Below, piece by piece: positions 1 to 8,383 of a DNA stretch of 64,000 nt. Position 1 is the stretch's first letter. Every line of letters starts with the position of its first letter. Under the pieces are notes generated by a model, which saw nothing but the letters and a program-made list of their open reading frames with translations, was not told the origin of the DNA and searched no databases. The DNA is from Oenococcus kitaharae (GTDB lineage: Bacteria; Bacillota; Bacilli; Lactobacillales; Lactobacillaceae): NCBI RefSeq assembly GCF_025758695.1, contig NZ_JANJQP010000003.1:1-64000 (forward strand), read 5' to 3'. Position numbers and translations under genes: made by a program.

Positions 1-2
1 AG

Positions 3-530
3 ACTAGCCAGCTTCTTGTGGGTTCAGTAGGAGTTAGTTCAACACAGCAGCAGTGGCTTTATAGCATCGTTAATGATGCAGTTACAGCAGCAAATACCAA
101 TGATTTATATGCTTCGATCATGCTTGCTCAGGCAATTTTAGAGTCTGGTTGGGGAACGAGCGATCTAGCTTTGAGTCCGAACAATAATTTATTTGGCATC
201 AAAGCAAACAAATCACAATTTGCCAACGGGTCTGTCAATCTACCAACAACTGAGTATGATGAAAACGGTCGTCCATATACAATAAATGCTGATTTCAATA
301 CCTACTCGAGTATTTTAAATTCATTTAACGACTATGTGGACAAAATGGTACATGGCCTGTCCGGCGAATCAAGCAATCGATATAGTAATGTGGCTCGGAG
401 TATTGCCGGAAGTTACGCACAAGCGGCCATTAATATTCAGCAAGATGGTTACGCGACTGATCCATCTTATTCACATTTGTTGGTGTCGGTCATTGAAAAT
501 TACAATTTAAATGTTCTGGATGCTAATTAA
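3..530 (+). CDS. Glucosaminidase (GH73-like) C-terminal part, partial at window edge
   Basis: The reading frame is open to the left window edge (codons from base 3), so the N-terminus lies outside; the GTG at 18 is only an internal codon. The visible ~175 residues are a glucosaminidase/FlgJ-type muramidase domain: AQAILESGWGTSDLA carries the presumed catalytic Glu, followed by NNLFGIKA and a later YATDPSYSHLL motif close to the C-terminus, all typical of GH73 enzymes that cut the GlcNAc-MurNAc backbone of peptidoglycan. It is probably a secreted autolysin, but any signal peptide or cell-wall-binding repeats would be upstream. No LysM or SH3 repeats follow the domain. Confidence 0.85.
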   Translation, partial: TSQLLVGSVGVSSTQQQWLYSIVNDAVTAANTNDLYASIMLAQAILESGWGTSDLALSPNNNLFGIKANKSQFANGSVNLPTTEYDENGRPYTINADFNTYSSILNSFNDYVDKMVHGLSGESSNRYSNVARSIAGSYAQAAINIQQDGYATDPSYSHLLVSVIENYNLNVLDAN

Positions 531-636
531 CTCCTTGCTGATATCTTTATGTTGGTTCGCTTATTTGAGATAATTAACAGAGACAGTCACAACCGCCTAA
601 TTGACGGGTATCATTTTTCACAGAAAGAGGTGTGCC

Positions 637-1260
637 ATGTTTAAAAGAACGAGCGGAAAAATTATTATTTCGATTCTGGCTGTTATTGTGCTGGTCATAG
701 CGGGATTCCTGCTGACCAGATCTCTAACCATCACGTCCAATCAGGATCAGAAAAAACAGGTCGGGACGTCTTCTTCAAAAAGCAGTCAGTCTCAAACACA
801 ATCATCAAGAGAATCCTCAGCTGCTAGCAGCTCATCTGCCTCATCAAGTACATCTTCATCATCTCAGACTCAGCAGATACAATGGCAGTCATTGGATCTT
901 GTCCACCAAATCGCTATTTTGATTCAAGCGGCCTTTCCCAACCAAAACGCTAAACCTAACAATCAATTTGATTTTGCAAGCAATTATTGGGATATGACGG
1001 GGTCGATCAACAATGGCGAAATTCATCGTTATGTCCCGAATGCTGACAGCTTTGCGGGCATTTCCGATATTTTATCAGCGAAAATCCGTATCGTCAATAA
1101 TCAAATTCAGGTGACCAGGCCGATTACGGCGCCTTTCTCTGTCTCGATTGATCAGGCCATGCGTAATTATTATCAGCAGAACGATGCCATAAGCTATACA
1201 AATAACCTCTCCGCCCGCGTCGTAACACCAGCCAGATTGGCAGAACTTCAAAGGAAATGA
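637..1260 (+). CDS. Ser-rich membrane-anchored hypothetical protein
   Basis: I chose ATG 637 because AGAAAGAGG at 622-630 precedes it; an in-frame TTG at 601 is less likely. The protein of 207 residues starts with MFKRTSG, has one hydrophobic segment (about residues 7-30), then a low-complexity Ser/Gln-rich linker (about 45-85) and a soluble domain of about 120 residues that I do not recognise. This architecture is that of a protein anchored by its N-terminus and displayed outside the membrane. It resembles in layout, not clearly in sequence, the protein encoded at 36888-37601 on the other strand. It stands alone between the autolysin and the LCP gene, so a cell-envelope role is only an inference. 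Confidence 0.7.
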   Translation: MFKRTSGKIIISILAVIVLVIAGFLLTRSLTITSNQDQKKQVGTSSSKSSQSQTQSSRESSAASSSSASSSTSSSSQTQQIQWQSLDLVHQIAILIQAAFPNQNAKPNNQFDFASNYWDMTGSINNGEIHRYVPNADSFAGISDILSAKIRIVNNQIQVTRPITAPFSVSIDQAMRNYYQQNDAISYTNNLSARVVTPARLAELQRK

Positions 1261-1361
1261 TTAACCTCTGATGTTTATTAGCCCTGTTTAGCCATTTTTT
1301 GCTATTATAGACAAGGATTTGGCATGATATTTTATTTTCAAATGCCAGTTAGGACAATTTG

Positions 1362-2267
1362 ATGAAAAAATGGATAATTGGATTTTGTTCACTGCTGCTG
1401 GCCGCTGTGTTAGTCGTCGTTGGTATCGGCGGTTACGCTTTATGGCGGACTAACGGTGCCATTCAAAAGATGCAGCAGCCGACTAAGACGATTAAAAAAG
1501 CCGACCGGGTAGAGACGCTGACTAAAGACAGCAAGCCGATTGCCATTCTGTTATTGGGCACCGATACCGGCGCTTTGGACCGGAACTATAAGGGCCGCAC
1601 CGATTCCATGATGGTGGCTGTGATCAATCCGCAAAAGCAGCAGACCTTACTGATGAGCCTGCAGCGCGATACGCCGATTTATGTCAATGGCCAGATGGTC
1701 AAACTCAATGCGGCCTATGCGTATGGCTCAGCTGATTCCTCGATTCAGCAGGTTGAAAAGCTAACCGGCATCAAATTAAATGGTTATGCTTTGATCAACA
1801 TGGGCGGCCTAGAGTCCATCGTGAATTCTCTGGGCGGTGTGTCTGTAACCTCGAATCTGACCTTTACCGAATTCGGCCATTCCTTTATTAATGGCACCAC
1901 CTACAATATGCAAGGTGATCAGCTGTTAGCTTATGTGCGTGAACGCCATTTTGATCTGCCTAACGGCGACTACGGCCGCCAGATGCGCCAGCAACAGGTG
2001 ATCAAGGCCATCTTAGCTAAAGCCGTTTCTAATCCGACAACCATTTTCAATCAGCGTTTTTTCAATACTGTCTCAGCTAATGTTCTGACGGACATGTCCT
2101 TTGGCGGCTTTAAGAACCTGGCTTTGAATTACCGCCATGCGCTCAACAATATTCAATCTGATCAGATGCGCGGGACTGGTGCTATGATCAATGGCCAATC
2201 CATGCAGCTTATGAGTCAGGCTGAAAAAGACCGTGTGCATAATGAATTGGGGAATGCCTTACAATGA
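1362..2267 (+). CDS. LytR-CpsA-Psr (LCP) family cell-envelope ligase
   Basis: The protein has a short cytoplasmic N-terminus, one TM segment (about residues 4-26) and an LCP domain: PIAILLLGTDTG, GRTDSMMV, SLQRDTPI, and the later conserved RER region YVRERH. LCP proteins transfer wall teichoic acid or other glycopolymers from undecaprenyl carriers to peptidoglycan on the outer face of the membrane. ATG 1362 follows an in-frame TTG at 1359; AGGA at 1351 is the likely ribosome binding site. Its last bases overlap the next gene by 4 nt (ATGA), so the two are translationally coupled although their functions look unrelated. Length of 301 residues is normal for the family. Confidence 0.92.
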   Translation: MKKWIIGFCSLLLAAVLVVVGIGGYALWRTNGAIQKMQQPTKTIKKADRVETLTKDSKPIAILLLGTDTGALDRNYKGRTDSMMVAVINPQKQQTLLMSLQRDTPIYVNGQMVKLNAAYAYGSADSSIQQVEKLTGIKLNGYALINMGGLESIVNSLGGVSVTSNLTFTEFGHSFINGTTYNMQGDQLLAYVRERHFDLPNGDYGRQMRQQQVIKAILAKAVSNPTTIFNQRFFNTVSANVLTDMSFGGFKNLALNYRHALNNIQSDQMRGTGAMINGQSMQLMSQAEKDRVHNELGNALQ

Positions 2268-2668
2268 CAGACTATTTGCCTGAATACGATCAATTAAAAC
2301 AAATGGCTGACGAAGAGCTGGACAGAGCCTATATTCCTTATAGCCATTTTCCAGTGGGTGCGGCGCTATTAACTAGCGATGGCCAGATTTTTCAAGGGTG
2401 CAACATTGAAAATGCGGCTTTCGGTTCTACAATGTGTGCTGAACGCACGGCCATTTTTTCAGCCGTTGCGGCTGGGCACCAGAAATTTGAAGCTTTGGTT
2501 GTTTCAGGCAAGACAAATGGCGCTATCGCACCTTGTGGAGCTTGTCGCCAAGTGATGGCAGAGTGGTTTGAGAAAGATATGCCGATTTTTTTGACGAACA
2601 CACACGGAAAGGTTTTGCAGACTGATTTAGCCCATCTATTGCCTGACTCTTTTATCGAGCTGACCTAA
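2264..2668 (+). CDS. cdd: Cytidine deaminase
   Basis: This 134-residue protein has the complete homotetrameric cytidine deaminase signature: FPVGAALL, GCNIENAAFG, then zinc ligand Cys58 with catalytic Glu60 in CAERTAIF, and Cys91/Cys94 in PCGACRQ. It converts cytidine and deoxycytidine to uridine and deoxyuridine in pyrimidine salvage. Its ATG overlaps the stop of the LCP gene (ATGA). The end faces the convergent oxidoreductase gene with only 22 bp between. Confidence 0.95.
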   Translation: MTDYLPEYDQLKQMADEELDRAYIPYSHFPVGAALLTSDGQIFQGCNIENAAFGSTMCAERTAIFSAVAAGHQKFEALVVSGKTNGAIAPCGACRQVMAEWFEKDMPIFLTNTHGKVLQTDLAHLLPDSFIELT

Positions 2669-2690
2669 GAAACCACCTACAAAACTACTA

Positions 2691-3662
2691 TTAGCTGTTT
2701 TGCTTAGCTTGTGAGTCAGGCATTTTATTTTTAATAGCGTCAATTAGTTTGGCACAGGTAATGCTATCCCTGAGCGACATCACCGGGCTCTCATTAATAT
2801 TGGATTTGATCGCACCTATACTTTCTTGGATTTCACCGTGAAAATCATCATGCTGATAAGGTAGATTAAACTCTTGGTTTTCTTCGATTGTTTGCAATTT
2901 GAAGGACTGGGGACGGTGGAAATTCTCAATCGTAATTATTCCCTTACTGCCAGTGAGGACCGCACTAGTTGGTGCATCGCGATCAAAAGCAGCTGTGACT
3001 TGGGCTGAAAAGTTATCGCCCAATAGTTGCGCCTGAGCATAAATTTCGATGCCGTTTTCATGCATTTTATAATCCACTTGGCCGATTGTCAGCGGCCCTT
3101 TGAAAAAATCTTCGACGAGGCTGATATCATAAATGCCCATGTCCAGTAAGGCACCACCCTGGATCGGCTGATAGTGATAAGTTGCTTGTGATTCTGGAAG
3201 GATACGGCAGAAGGCAGCTTGAATGTTAATTAGTTGACCGATTGCACCATCCTGAACCAATTCTTTAATTTTTTGGTAGGCTGGTGTAAAACGGTTTTTC
3301 ATCGCTTCCATGAAAAAGAGCTGTTTTTCCCGGGCTTTATCAATGATATCTTGGGTCTGTTGTGCATTGATTCCGGCTGGTTTTTCACACAGCACAGCCT
3401 TGCCGGCATCCAGTGCTTTTAAGACCCACTCCCGGTGCAGGCCATGCGGCAAAGAAACATAGACGATTTGTACTTGTGGATTGTCTAAAAGTGCCTGGTA
3501 ATGGTCGTAAATCAGTTCACTAGGATGCTGTTGCTGAAAAGCGCGAGCCTTATCCATGCTGCGAGCGGAAATGGCATAAAGCTCAGCATCCGGAAAATTC
3601 GCCAGACTTTGTGCAAAACGGTTGGCGATATGGCCAGCACCAATAATTCCAAATTTAATCAT
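2691..3662 (-). CDS. Gfo/Idh/MocA family NAD(P)-dependent oxidoreductase (first of three)
   Basis: An N-terminal Rossmann fold opens with KFGIIGAGHIANRF, and the cofactor/catalytic EKP motif is present (VLCEKPAGIN), followed by the C-terminal substrate domain with GGALLDMGIYDISL. About 323 residues, normal for the family, whose members oxidise or reduce sugars, inositols or dihydrodiols. I place the start at ATG 3662, preceded by AAGAGG; a TTG lies two codons upstream. It lies directly behind the RpiR regulator on the same strand (15 bp gap), so the two are probably cotranscribed. The substrate cannot be read from the sequence. Confidence 0.88.
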   Translation of the reverse strand: MIKFGIIGAGHIANRFAQSLANFPDAELYAISARSMDKARAFQQQHPSELIYDHYQALLDNPQVQIVYVSLPHGLHREWVLKALDAGKAVLCEKPAGINAQQTQDIIDKAREKQLFFMEAMKNRFTPAYQKIKELVQDGAIGQLINIQAAFCRILPESQATYHYQPIQGGALLDMGIYDISLVEDFFKGPLTIGQVDYKMHENGIEIYAQAQLLGDNFSAQVTAAFDRDAPTSAVLTGSKGIITIENFHRPQSFKLQTIEENQEFNLPYQHDDFHGEIQESIGAIKSNINESPVMSLRDSITCAKLIDAIKNKMPDSQAKQNS

Positions 3663-3676
3663 AAGCAACCTCTTTA

Positions 3677-4549
3677 TTAGTAATATTTTTTGCCTGACAA
3701 CGGGCCGATCTCCAAAATGCCGCGTTTACGTTTTAAATTGATCATATTCTGATTGTATTCACGCGCAAATAGGATTGAGAAGAGTGTATCCAATAAATAT
3801 TCAAAGCTGATCTGAGACGAAAAGGTGGAAACTTTTAGAAAATCATACTCATCTTGAACAATAACTAGTGCCAAGCTGGCTGTTTCAATTATTTTAGATT
3901 TAGGGTTCCCAGTAATGACGATCGTTGGCACTTTTTGATCTGTTAGATAGTTCAGCATGCGCCCGTATTGCCGGACTTTACCACCGTAAGAAATAAAAAG
4001 CGCGCAATCTTTGGGTGTCATGTTGGCTGCAGTCCAGTCTTCGTCGGCATATTCTTCGCCGAGAATCAGAAATTTGTTGACTTTGACAAGCTTATTTTGG
4101 AAACTGCGTGCCCGAATTTGAGAATCGCCTTCCGCAAATAGAAAAATCCGTTCGGCCTTGGTTAACATATCGACAGCTTGAATTAATTGGTCCTCTGATA
4201 ATTGGGCATAACTTCTTTTAATCGTATTCACAGTCAAATCAGCTAGTTTTTTGGCAATGATAAGCGGTGAATCAGTGGCCGTAAAGGGAAAATTGGTATC
4301 AACGTTTTCCACATTATAGAGGCGCGCCTGGATCGTTTTCAATACGGCGATCCGGAATTCTTTGTAGCCGTCAAAGCCCATTTTTTTGGAAAAACGCACA
4401 ATGGCCGAATGCGACGTGTAGCTTTGTTTGGCTAATTTCTCGATGCTCATTGATGAAATGTCGGTCAAATTTTCCAAAACAAAATCGGCAATCTTTTTTT
4501 CTGTCGCCGTGAGCTTGTCCTGATTTTTCAATCTATCGATTAGCAGCAT
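3677..4549 (-). CDS. RpiR/MurR family transcriptional regulator with SIS domain
   Basis: The 290-residue protein has an N-terminal HTH_6 domain (about residues 1-77; SIEKLAKQSYTSHSAIVRFSKK in outline) and a C-terminal SIS phosphosugar-binding domain (about 125-255, with VPTIVITGN). RpiR regulators sense sugar phosphates and control sugar catabolism. It is divergent from the dehydrogenase/EIIC genes that start at 4774, and together they look like one regulon. The 224 bp between the two divergent starts hold a cre-like palindrome. Confidence 0.9.
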   Translation of the reverse strand: MLLIDRLKNQDKLTATEKKIADFVLENLTDISSMSIEKLAKQSYTSHSAIVRFSKKMGFDGYKEFRIAVLKTIQARLYNVENVDTNFPFTATDSPLIIAKKLADLTVNTIKRSYAQLSEDQLIQAVDMLTKAERIFLFAEGDSQIRARSFQNKLVKVNKFLILGEEYADEDWTAANMTPKDCALFISYGGKVRQYGRMLNYLTDQKVPTIVITGNPKSKIIETASLALVIVQDEYDFLKVSTFSSQISFEYLLDTLFSILFAREYNQNMINLKRKRGILEIGPLSGKKYY

Positions 4550-4638
4550 GATTCACCTTCATTCTTAATTATATTTGTTCACTCGAAAACGCGCCTGTCT
4601 TCATAGGCCGAGAAGCTGAACAAAAGGGCCAAAGATAA

Positions 4639-4652
4639 AGAAAGCGCTTTCA
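4639..4652. promoter_or_regulatory. cre-like catabolite response element
   Basis: AGAAAGCGCTTTCA is a near-perfect match to the catabolite-responsive palindrome TGAAAGCGCTTTCA (first base differs) that CcpA binds in Firmicutes. It sits between the divergent RpiR and dehydrogenase genes, where it could repress the sugar locus while glucose is present. This is a sequence match, not proof of binding. Confidence 0.6.
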
Positions 4653-4773
4653 TTTATTGGTAATCCTGACCAGCTTGCCAAAACGCTATCAATTCACAAA
4701 ATCCAGCCCGTACAATAATTTTGGAAGATAACTTTACACCAAATCAAGAAGTTATTTCAGGAGGTTTTATGAA

Positions 4774-5796
4774 ATGCTGACCATTGCTTACATTGGAAAC
4801 GGGAAAAGCGCAAATCGTTACCACTTGCCTTTTTCTTTGAAGCTGAAAGACAAGATCAAAGTTAAGACGATTTATTCAAGAAAGCCCGACAGCAGTTGGC
4901 CAAAAATTGATGGCATTAACTATACGAATGACATTCATGATATTTATGACGATCCGGAGATCCAGCTGGTCGTGATTTCCACACCCAGCAATACGCATTT
5001 TTCCTTGGCTAAAGATGTTTTGGAGCATGGCAAGGGCGCGCTGGTCGAAAAACCTTTCACAGAAACTTCGGCTCAGGCCAGAGAACTGTTCAGCTTAGCT
5101 AAAGAGAAAGGCTTGTTTGTTCAATGCTACCAGAACCGGCGTTATGATTCGGATTTTTTGACCACACAAAAAGTGATTAAAAGCGGCTTGCTCGGAGATT
5201 TGCTGGAAGTCGAAATGAGTTATGACTATTTCCGGCCCGAAGTACCAGAAAGTGTTAAGGAATTTTCTGTCTACAACAGTTACTTATATGGACATGCCTG
5301 CCATACTCTGGATCAGGTGATTTCCTTTTTCGGCAAACCGAGGGGCACACATTTTGAGGTTCGCCAGCTGCTGGGCAAGGGGCGTATGAATGATTATTTT
5401 GATCTGGATTTGTTCTACGACGGGCCTTTAAAAGTGTCGGTCAAGTCCAGTTATTTCAGGTTGAAAGCACGCCCTAGTTTTGTTGTTTATGGTAAAAAAG
5501 GTGTCTTTGTCAAACAGGAAAAAGATCGTCAAGAAGTGGATTTGAAACATTTTTACATGCCTGACCATGCTGACTTCGGGATTGACCGGCCCGAAGATTA
5601 CGGCACTTTAACCTATCTCGATGATGCCGGCAAGTACCACGAAGAGAAAGTCGAATCTGAAATAGGCGACTACAGCCGAATGTACGCTGCTGTCTATGAT
5701 GCGATTGTCAATGGCAAAGAAAAACCGGTCAAAGATGAAGAGACAGTGTTACAGCTTGAAATGTTGGAGACGGCGATCAAGCAGATTCAAGAATAG
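4774..5796 (+). CDS. Gfo/Idh/MocA family oxidoreductase (second of three)
   Basis: LTIAYIGNGKSANRYHLP begins the Rossmann fold, and ALVEKPFTE is the family EKP motif. The C-terminal half carries YLYGHACHTLDQV in the position of the conserved substrate-binding Asp/His region. The 340-residue protein starts at ATG 4774; a strong AGGAGG precedes it, and a short out-of-frame ATGAAATGCTGA overlaps the start. First gene of the presumed operon with the EIIC and the third dehydrogenase. It resembles the YdgJ/YhhX-like subgroup in its start motif, but I cannot name a substrate. Confidence 0.88.
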   Translation: MLTIAYIGNGKSANRYHLPFSLKLKDKIKVKTIYSRKPDSSWPKIDGINYTNDIHDIYDDPEIQLVVISTPSNTHFSLAKDVLEHGKGALVEKPFTETSAQARELFSLAKEKGLFVQCYQNRRYDSDFLTTQKVIKSGLLGDLLEVEMSYDYFRPEVPESVKEFSVYNSYLYGHACHTLDQVISFFGKPRGTHFEVRQLLGKGRMNDYFDLDLFYDGPLKVSVKSSYFRLKARPSFVVYGKKGVFVKQEKDRQEVDLKHFYMPDHADFGIDRPEDYGTLTYLDDAGKYHEEKVESEIGDYSRMYAAVYDAIVNGKEKPVKDEETVLQLEMLETAIKQIQE

Positions 5797-5823
5797 TTTC
5801 ACGGAATTTTAGAGGTTTTAAAA

Positions 5824-7164
5824 ATGGAAAAATTCATGCAATCTTTTCAAACGAGAATGTCCAAAATTGCCATTAAATTAGATGGAAATCGTTATCTCAG
5901 TGCGATTAAAAATGCCTTTATTGCAGCTATGCCCATCTTGATTGTTGGTTCTTTCTTCATTCTTCTGGCTAATTTGCCAATTCCCGCTTATGCCGGTTTT
6001 ATGCGTGGCATTTTTGGTACTGGCTGGCAGCGCATTTTTAATATCCCTTATAACATTTCAATGAATTTGATGTCCATTTATATTGTTGTGGAAGTCGCTA
6101 ATGAAATGGCGGGGTCATATCATTTAAATAAAATTAGTGCCATTTTTTCAGCCATGGCCGCATTCTTTGTCGTCACACCTATGTACACTTTTAAAAATGG
6201 GACTTTAGGTATCGGTATTCCCATGAACAATCTGAGTGCTTCAGGTCTGTTTGTTGCCATGATCGTATCGATTTTGGCCGTTGAAATACTGCATTTTGTC
6301 GATAAACACGGCTGGAAAATCAAGATGCCCGATGCTGTGCCGACAAATGTTTCGGAGTCATTTTCGTCCCTGATCCCATTGGCGCTTGTCGTGATCATTT
6401 TCAATCTGGTTAGAATTATTTTTGAGCAGACATCCTTTGGATCGATTCAAAGTTTTATCTTTACCAATTTGCAAACGCCTTTGACAATCTTGGGAAGTTC
6501 TTTACCAGCGACTATCTTGGTTCTTTTAATTGAAGGCCTCTTGTGGTCTTTTGGTATTCATGGTGCCAACGTCGTCGGCAGTGTCATGACGCCAATTTGG
6601 CTGGCCTTAACAGCTCAAAACGCGGCCGCCTTTGCAGCGGGTAAAGCGATTCCAAATATTGTGAATTATCAATTTTACAATAACTTTATTAAGATTGGCG
6701 GCTCTGGTGCAACTTTCGGCTTGTGCTTACTGCTGTTATTCTTTGCTCATTCTAAGCAATTCAAAGCGATTGGCAGACTGGCAATTGGGCCGGAAATCTT
6801 CACGATTAATGAACCGATTATCTTTGGCCTGCCAATTGTGCTAAACCCCTTGATGGTGATTCCTTTTATCTTGAACCCTATCATTATGGCTTTGGTCGCT
6901 TATATCTCCATGCGTATCGGATTGGTTCCTTTAACTAACGGAGTTAATATTCCTTGGACGACACCGCCGATCATCGCTGGATTCTTGGTCAGCGGCTGGC
7001 GTGGTGCAGTTCTGAATATTGTCCAGATTCTAATTTCTGTAGCTGTTTATCTGCCGTTCTTCAAGACGGCTGATAAATTAGCCGTCGATGCCGAGAACAA
7101 GAAAGCTGCTGAAGAGGCAGCCAAGCAGGAAGTTGAGGGCGAATTAAAATCAGCCGTCAATTAA
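5824..7164 (+). CDS. PTS EIIC, lactose/cellobiose family permease
   Basis: This 446-residue integral membrane protein has about ten hydrophobic segments and the features of the lactose/cellobiose EIIC family: N-terminal MEKFMQSFQTRMSKIA, IKNAFIAAMPILIVGSFF, the GIHGANVVG loop, and INEPIIFGLPIVLNP with the NEP motif around the substrate site. It would transport a beta-linked disaccharide or aryl-glucoside and phosphorylate it with EIIB. No EIIA, EIIB or phospho-glycosidase gene is nearby, so it must borrow these components or act otherwise. A charged Glu/Lys/Ala-rich tail ends the protein. It sits 27 bp behind the second and 35 bp before the third dehydrogenase. Confidence 0.9.
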   Translation: MEKFMQSFQTRMSKIAIKLDGNRYLSAIKNAFIAAMPILIVGSFFILLANLPIPAYAGFMRGIFGTGWQRIFNIPYNISMNLMSIYIVVEVANEMAGSYHLNKISAIFSAMAAFFVVTPMYTFKNGTLGIGIPMNNLSASGLFVAMIVSILAVEILHFVDKHGWKIKMPDAVPTNVSESFSSLIPLALVVIIFNLVRIIFEQTSFGSIQSFIFTNLQTPLTILGSSLPATILVLLIEGLLWSFGIHGANVVGSVMTPIWLALTAQNAAAFAAGKAIPNIVNYQFYNNFIKIGGSGATFGLCLLLLFFAHSKQFKAIGRLAIGPEIFTINEPIIFGLPIVLNPLMVIPFILNPIIMALVAYISMRIGLVPLTNGVNIPWTTPPIIAGFLVSGWRGAVLNIVQILISVAVYLPFFKTADKLAVDAENKKAAEEAAKQEVEGELKSAVN

Positions 7165-7199
7165 GTTATTTCATCTATTAAACGAAAAGGAGAACTTTT

Positions 7200-8192
7200 A
7201 TGAAATTAGCAATCTTAGGTGCTGGAAAAATTGTGAAAGATTTTCTCAGCATGGTCGGCCAATTGCCGGAAATTAATCTGCAGGCGATTTTCGGCCGCGA
7301 AGCTGATCTGGAAAATATGCAGGCCTTCCAAACGAGTTTCCGGATTCAGAAAATTTATACAGATGTGGACGCCTTGTTAGCAGATCCGGATGTTGACACG
7401 ATCTATATCGGCCTGCCGAATAACTTGCACTTTGTTTACGCGAAAAAAGCTTTGATCGCTGGCAAACACGTCATACTAGAAAAGCCTTTTGTTCAGACAA
7501 CAGCTGAATTTCACGAATTAAAACAGTTAGCTGTGAAGCGTCATCTGCATTTATATGAGGCGATCAGCAACCAGTATCTGGCCAACTTCCAGACACTGCA
7601 GGATTGGCTGCCTAAATTAGGCCCGATTCATTTAGCCGTTTTGAATTATTCACAATACTCTTCCCGTTACGATCAATTCAAAGCTGGTACGATTCTGCCA
7701 GCTTTCGATGTTAACCGCGGTGGTGGTGCCTTGCAGGATTTGAATGTTTACAATATTCATCTGGCTGTCGGATTATTTGGGCAGCCTCGGGCCATTCATT
7801 ATGCGCCGAACATTGTGAATGGTGTTGATACCTCGGGTGTACTGTCCCTGTCCTATCCGGATCTCACTGTTGCTGCGATTGCAGGTAAGGATGTTTATTC
7901 ATTGTTGCAAGGCGACAGTAGTGTGATCGAGGGCGAAAAAGGTTTCATTCGCGTCCAAAGCCCGACTAACCAATTAGCAGCGTTGTCCCTGCACACGGAT
8001 GACGAAGATTTGACAACGGTGCCAGTCGGTCAGCATCGTATGTATGACGAATTTAAGACCTTTAACCAGGCGATTGCTGATGATGATTGGGATTTGATGC
8101 TGAAAATGCTTGATCACAGTTATCAGGTCATGCGTATTTTGGAACAGGCGCGTACACAAATTGGGCCAAACCTGCATATATCAGCTATTTAA
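7200..8192 (+). CDS. Gfo/Idh/MocA family oxidoreductase (third of three)
   Basis: KLAILGAGKIVKDFL starts the Rossmann fold, VILEKPFVQT is the EKP motif, and GGGALQDLNVYNIHLAV replaces the usual GGGALLDIGVY. The protein is 330 residues long with an AAAAGGAG ribosome binding site. It is the last gene of the locus. Three dehydrogenases of one family with a single transporter suggest a multi-step oxidation/reduction of one glycoside, but this is inference. Its stop codon lies inside the upstream control region of the arginine operon. Confidence 0.88.
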   Translation: MKLAILGAGKIVKDFLSMVGQLPEINLQAIFGREADLENMQAFQTSFRIQKIYTDVDALLADPDVDTIYIGLPNNLHFVYAKKALIAGKHVILEKPFVQTTAEFHELKQLAVKRHLHLYEAISNQYLANFQTLQDWLPKLGPIHLAVLNYSQYSSRYDQFKAGTILPAFDVNRGGGALQDLNVYNIHLAVGLFGQPRAIHYAPNIVNGVDTSGVLSLSYPDLTVAAIAGKDVYSLLQGDSSVIEGEKGFIRVQSPTNQLAALSLHTDDEDLTTVPVGQHRMYDEFKTFNQAIADDDWDLMLKMLDHSYQVMRILEQARTQIGPNLHISAI

Positions 8193-8229
8193 TAAAAATT
8201 AATTTCATGTTCTTGCATTTTTGTCAAAA
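8187..8229 (+). promoter_or_regulatory. Two ARG-box-like sequences upstream of argC
   Basis: Compared by eye with the Bacillus ARG box (CATGAATAAAAATKCAAK), 8187-8204 matches at about 13 of 18 positions in forward orientation, with the full AATAAAAATT core. The stretch 8212-8229 matches the reverse complement at about 13 of 18, including CTTGCATTTTT. The second copy covers the -35 hexamer. This arrangement fits repression by an ArgR-type regulator when arginine is plentiful. No argR gene lies in the window. Confidence 0.4.
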
Positions 8230-8240
8230 GCGTGTATAGT
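8213..8240 (+). promoter_or_regulatory. Promoter of the arginine operon
   Basis: TTGCAT (8213-8218), 16-bp spacer, TATAGT (8235-8240). Transcription would begin near 8247, leaving a leader of about 137 nt before argC. Confidence 0.6.
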
Positions 8241-8312
8241 AAATATCAAGTTAATTATGACGCACTTACAGGCGACAAGTTCATTCCATTCTTTTAATAT
8301 CGTTCGACGATA

Positions 8313-8358
8313 AAACAGTTTTCTGACACTTTTTTTCTTGTGTAAGTTAACTGTTTTT
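8313..8358 (+). terminator. Terminator-like hairpin in the argC leader (possible attenuator)
   Basis: AAAACAGTT (8313-8321) can pair with AACTGTTTT (8350-8358), with an inner ACAC/GTGT pairing, and a run of seven T follows from 8355. The structure sits in the leader about 25 bases upstream of the argC start. It could be a conditional terminator, but I found no tRNA-binding T-box sequence, known riboswitch or usable arginine leader peptide in front of it. Confidence 0.45.
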
Positions 8359-8383
8359 TTGTACTCAAATTTAGGAGAATCTC

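Noticed and set aside
8257-8314. Arginine leader peptide before the argC hairpin (CGA CGA TAA at 8306-8314)
   Set aside because: The frame containing the two Arg codons has a stop at 8258-8260 and no ATG, GTG or TTG after it. The ATG at 8257 lies in another frame and reaches a stop at 8296 without Arg codons.
8247-8383. T-box riboswitch in the argC leader
   Set aside because: No sequence resembling the AGGGTGGNACCGCG T-box is present before the hairpin.
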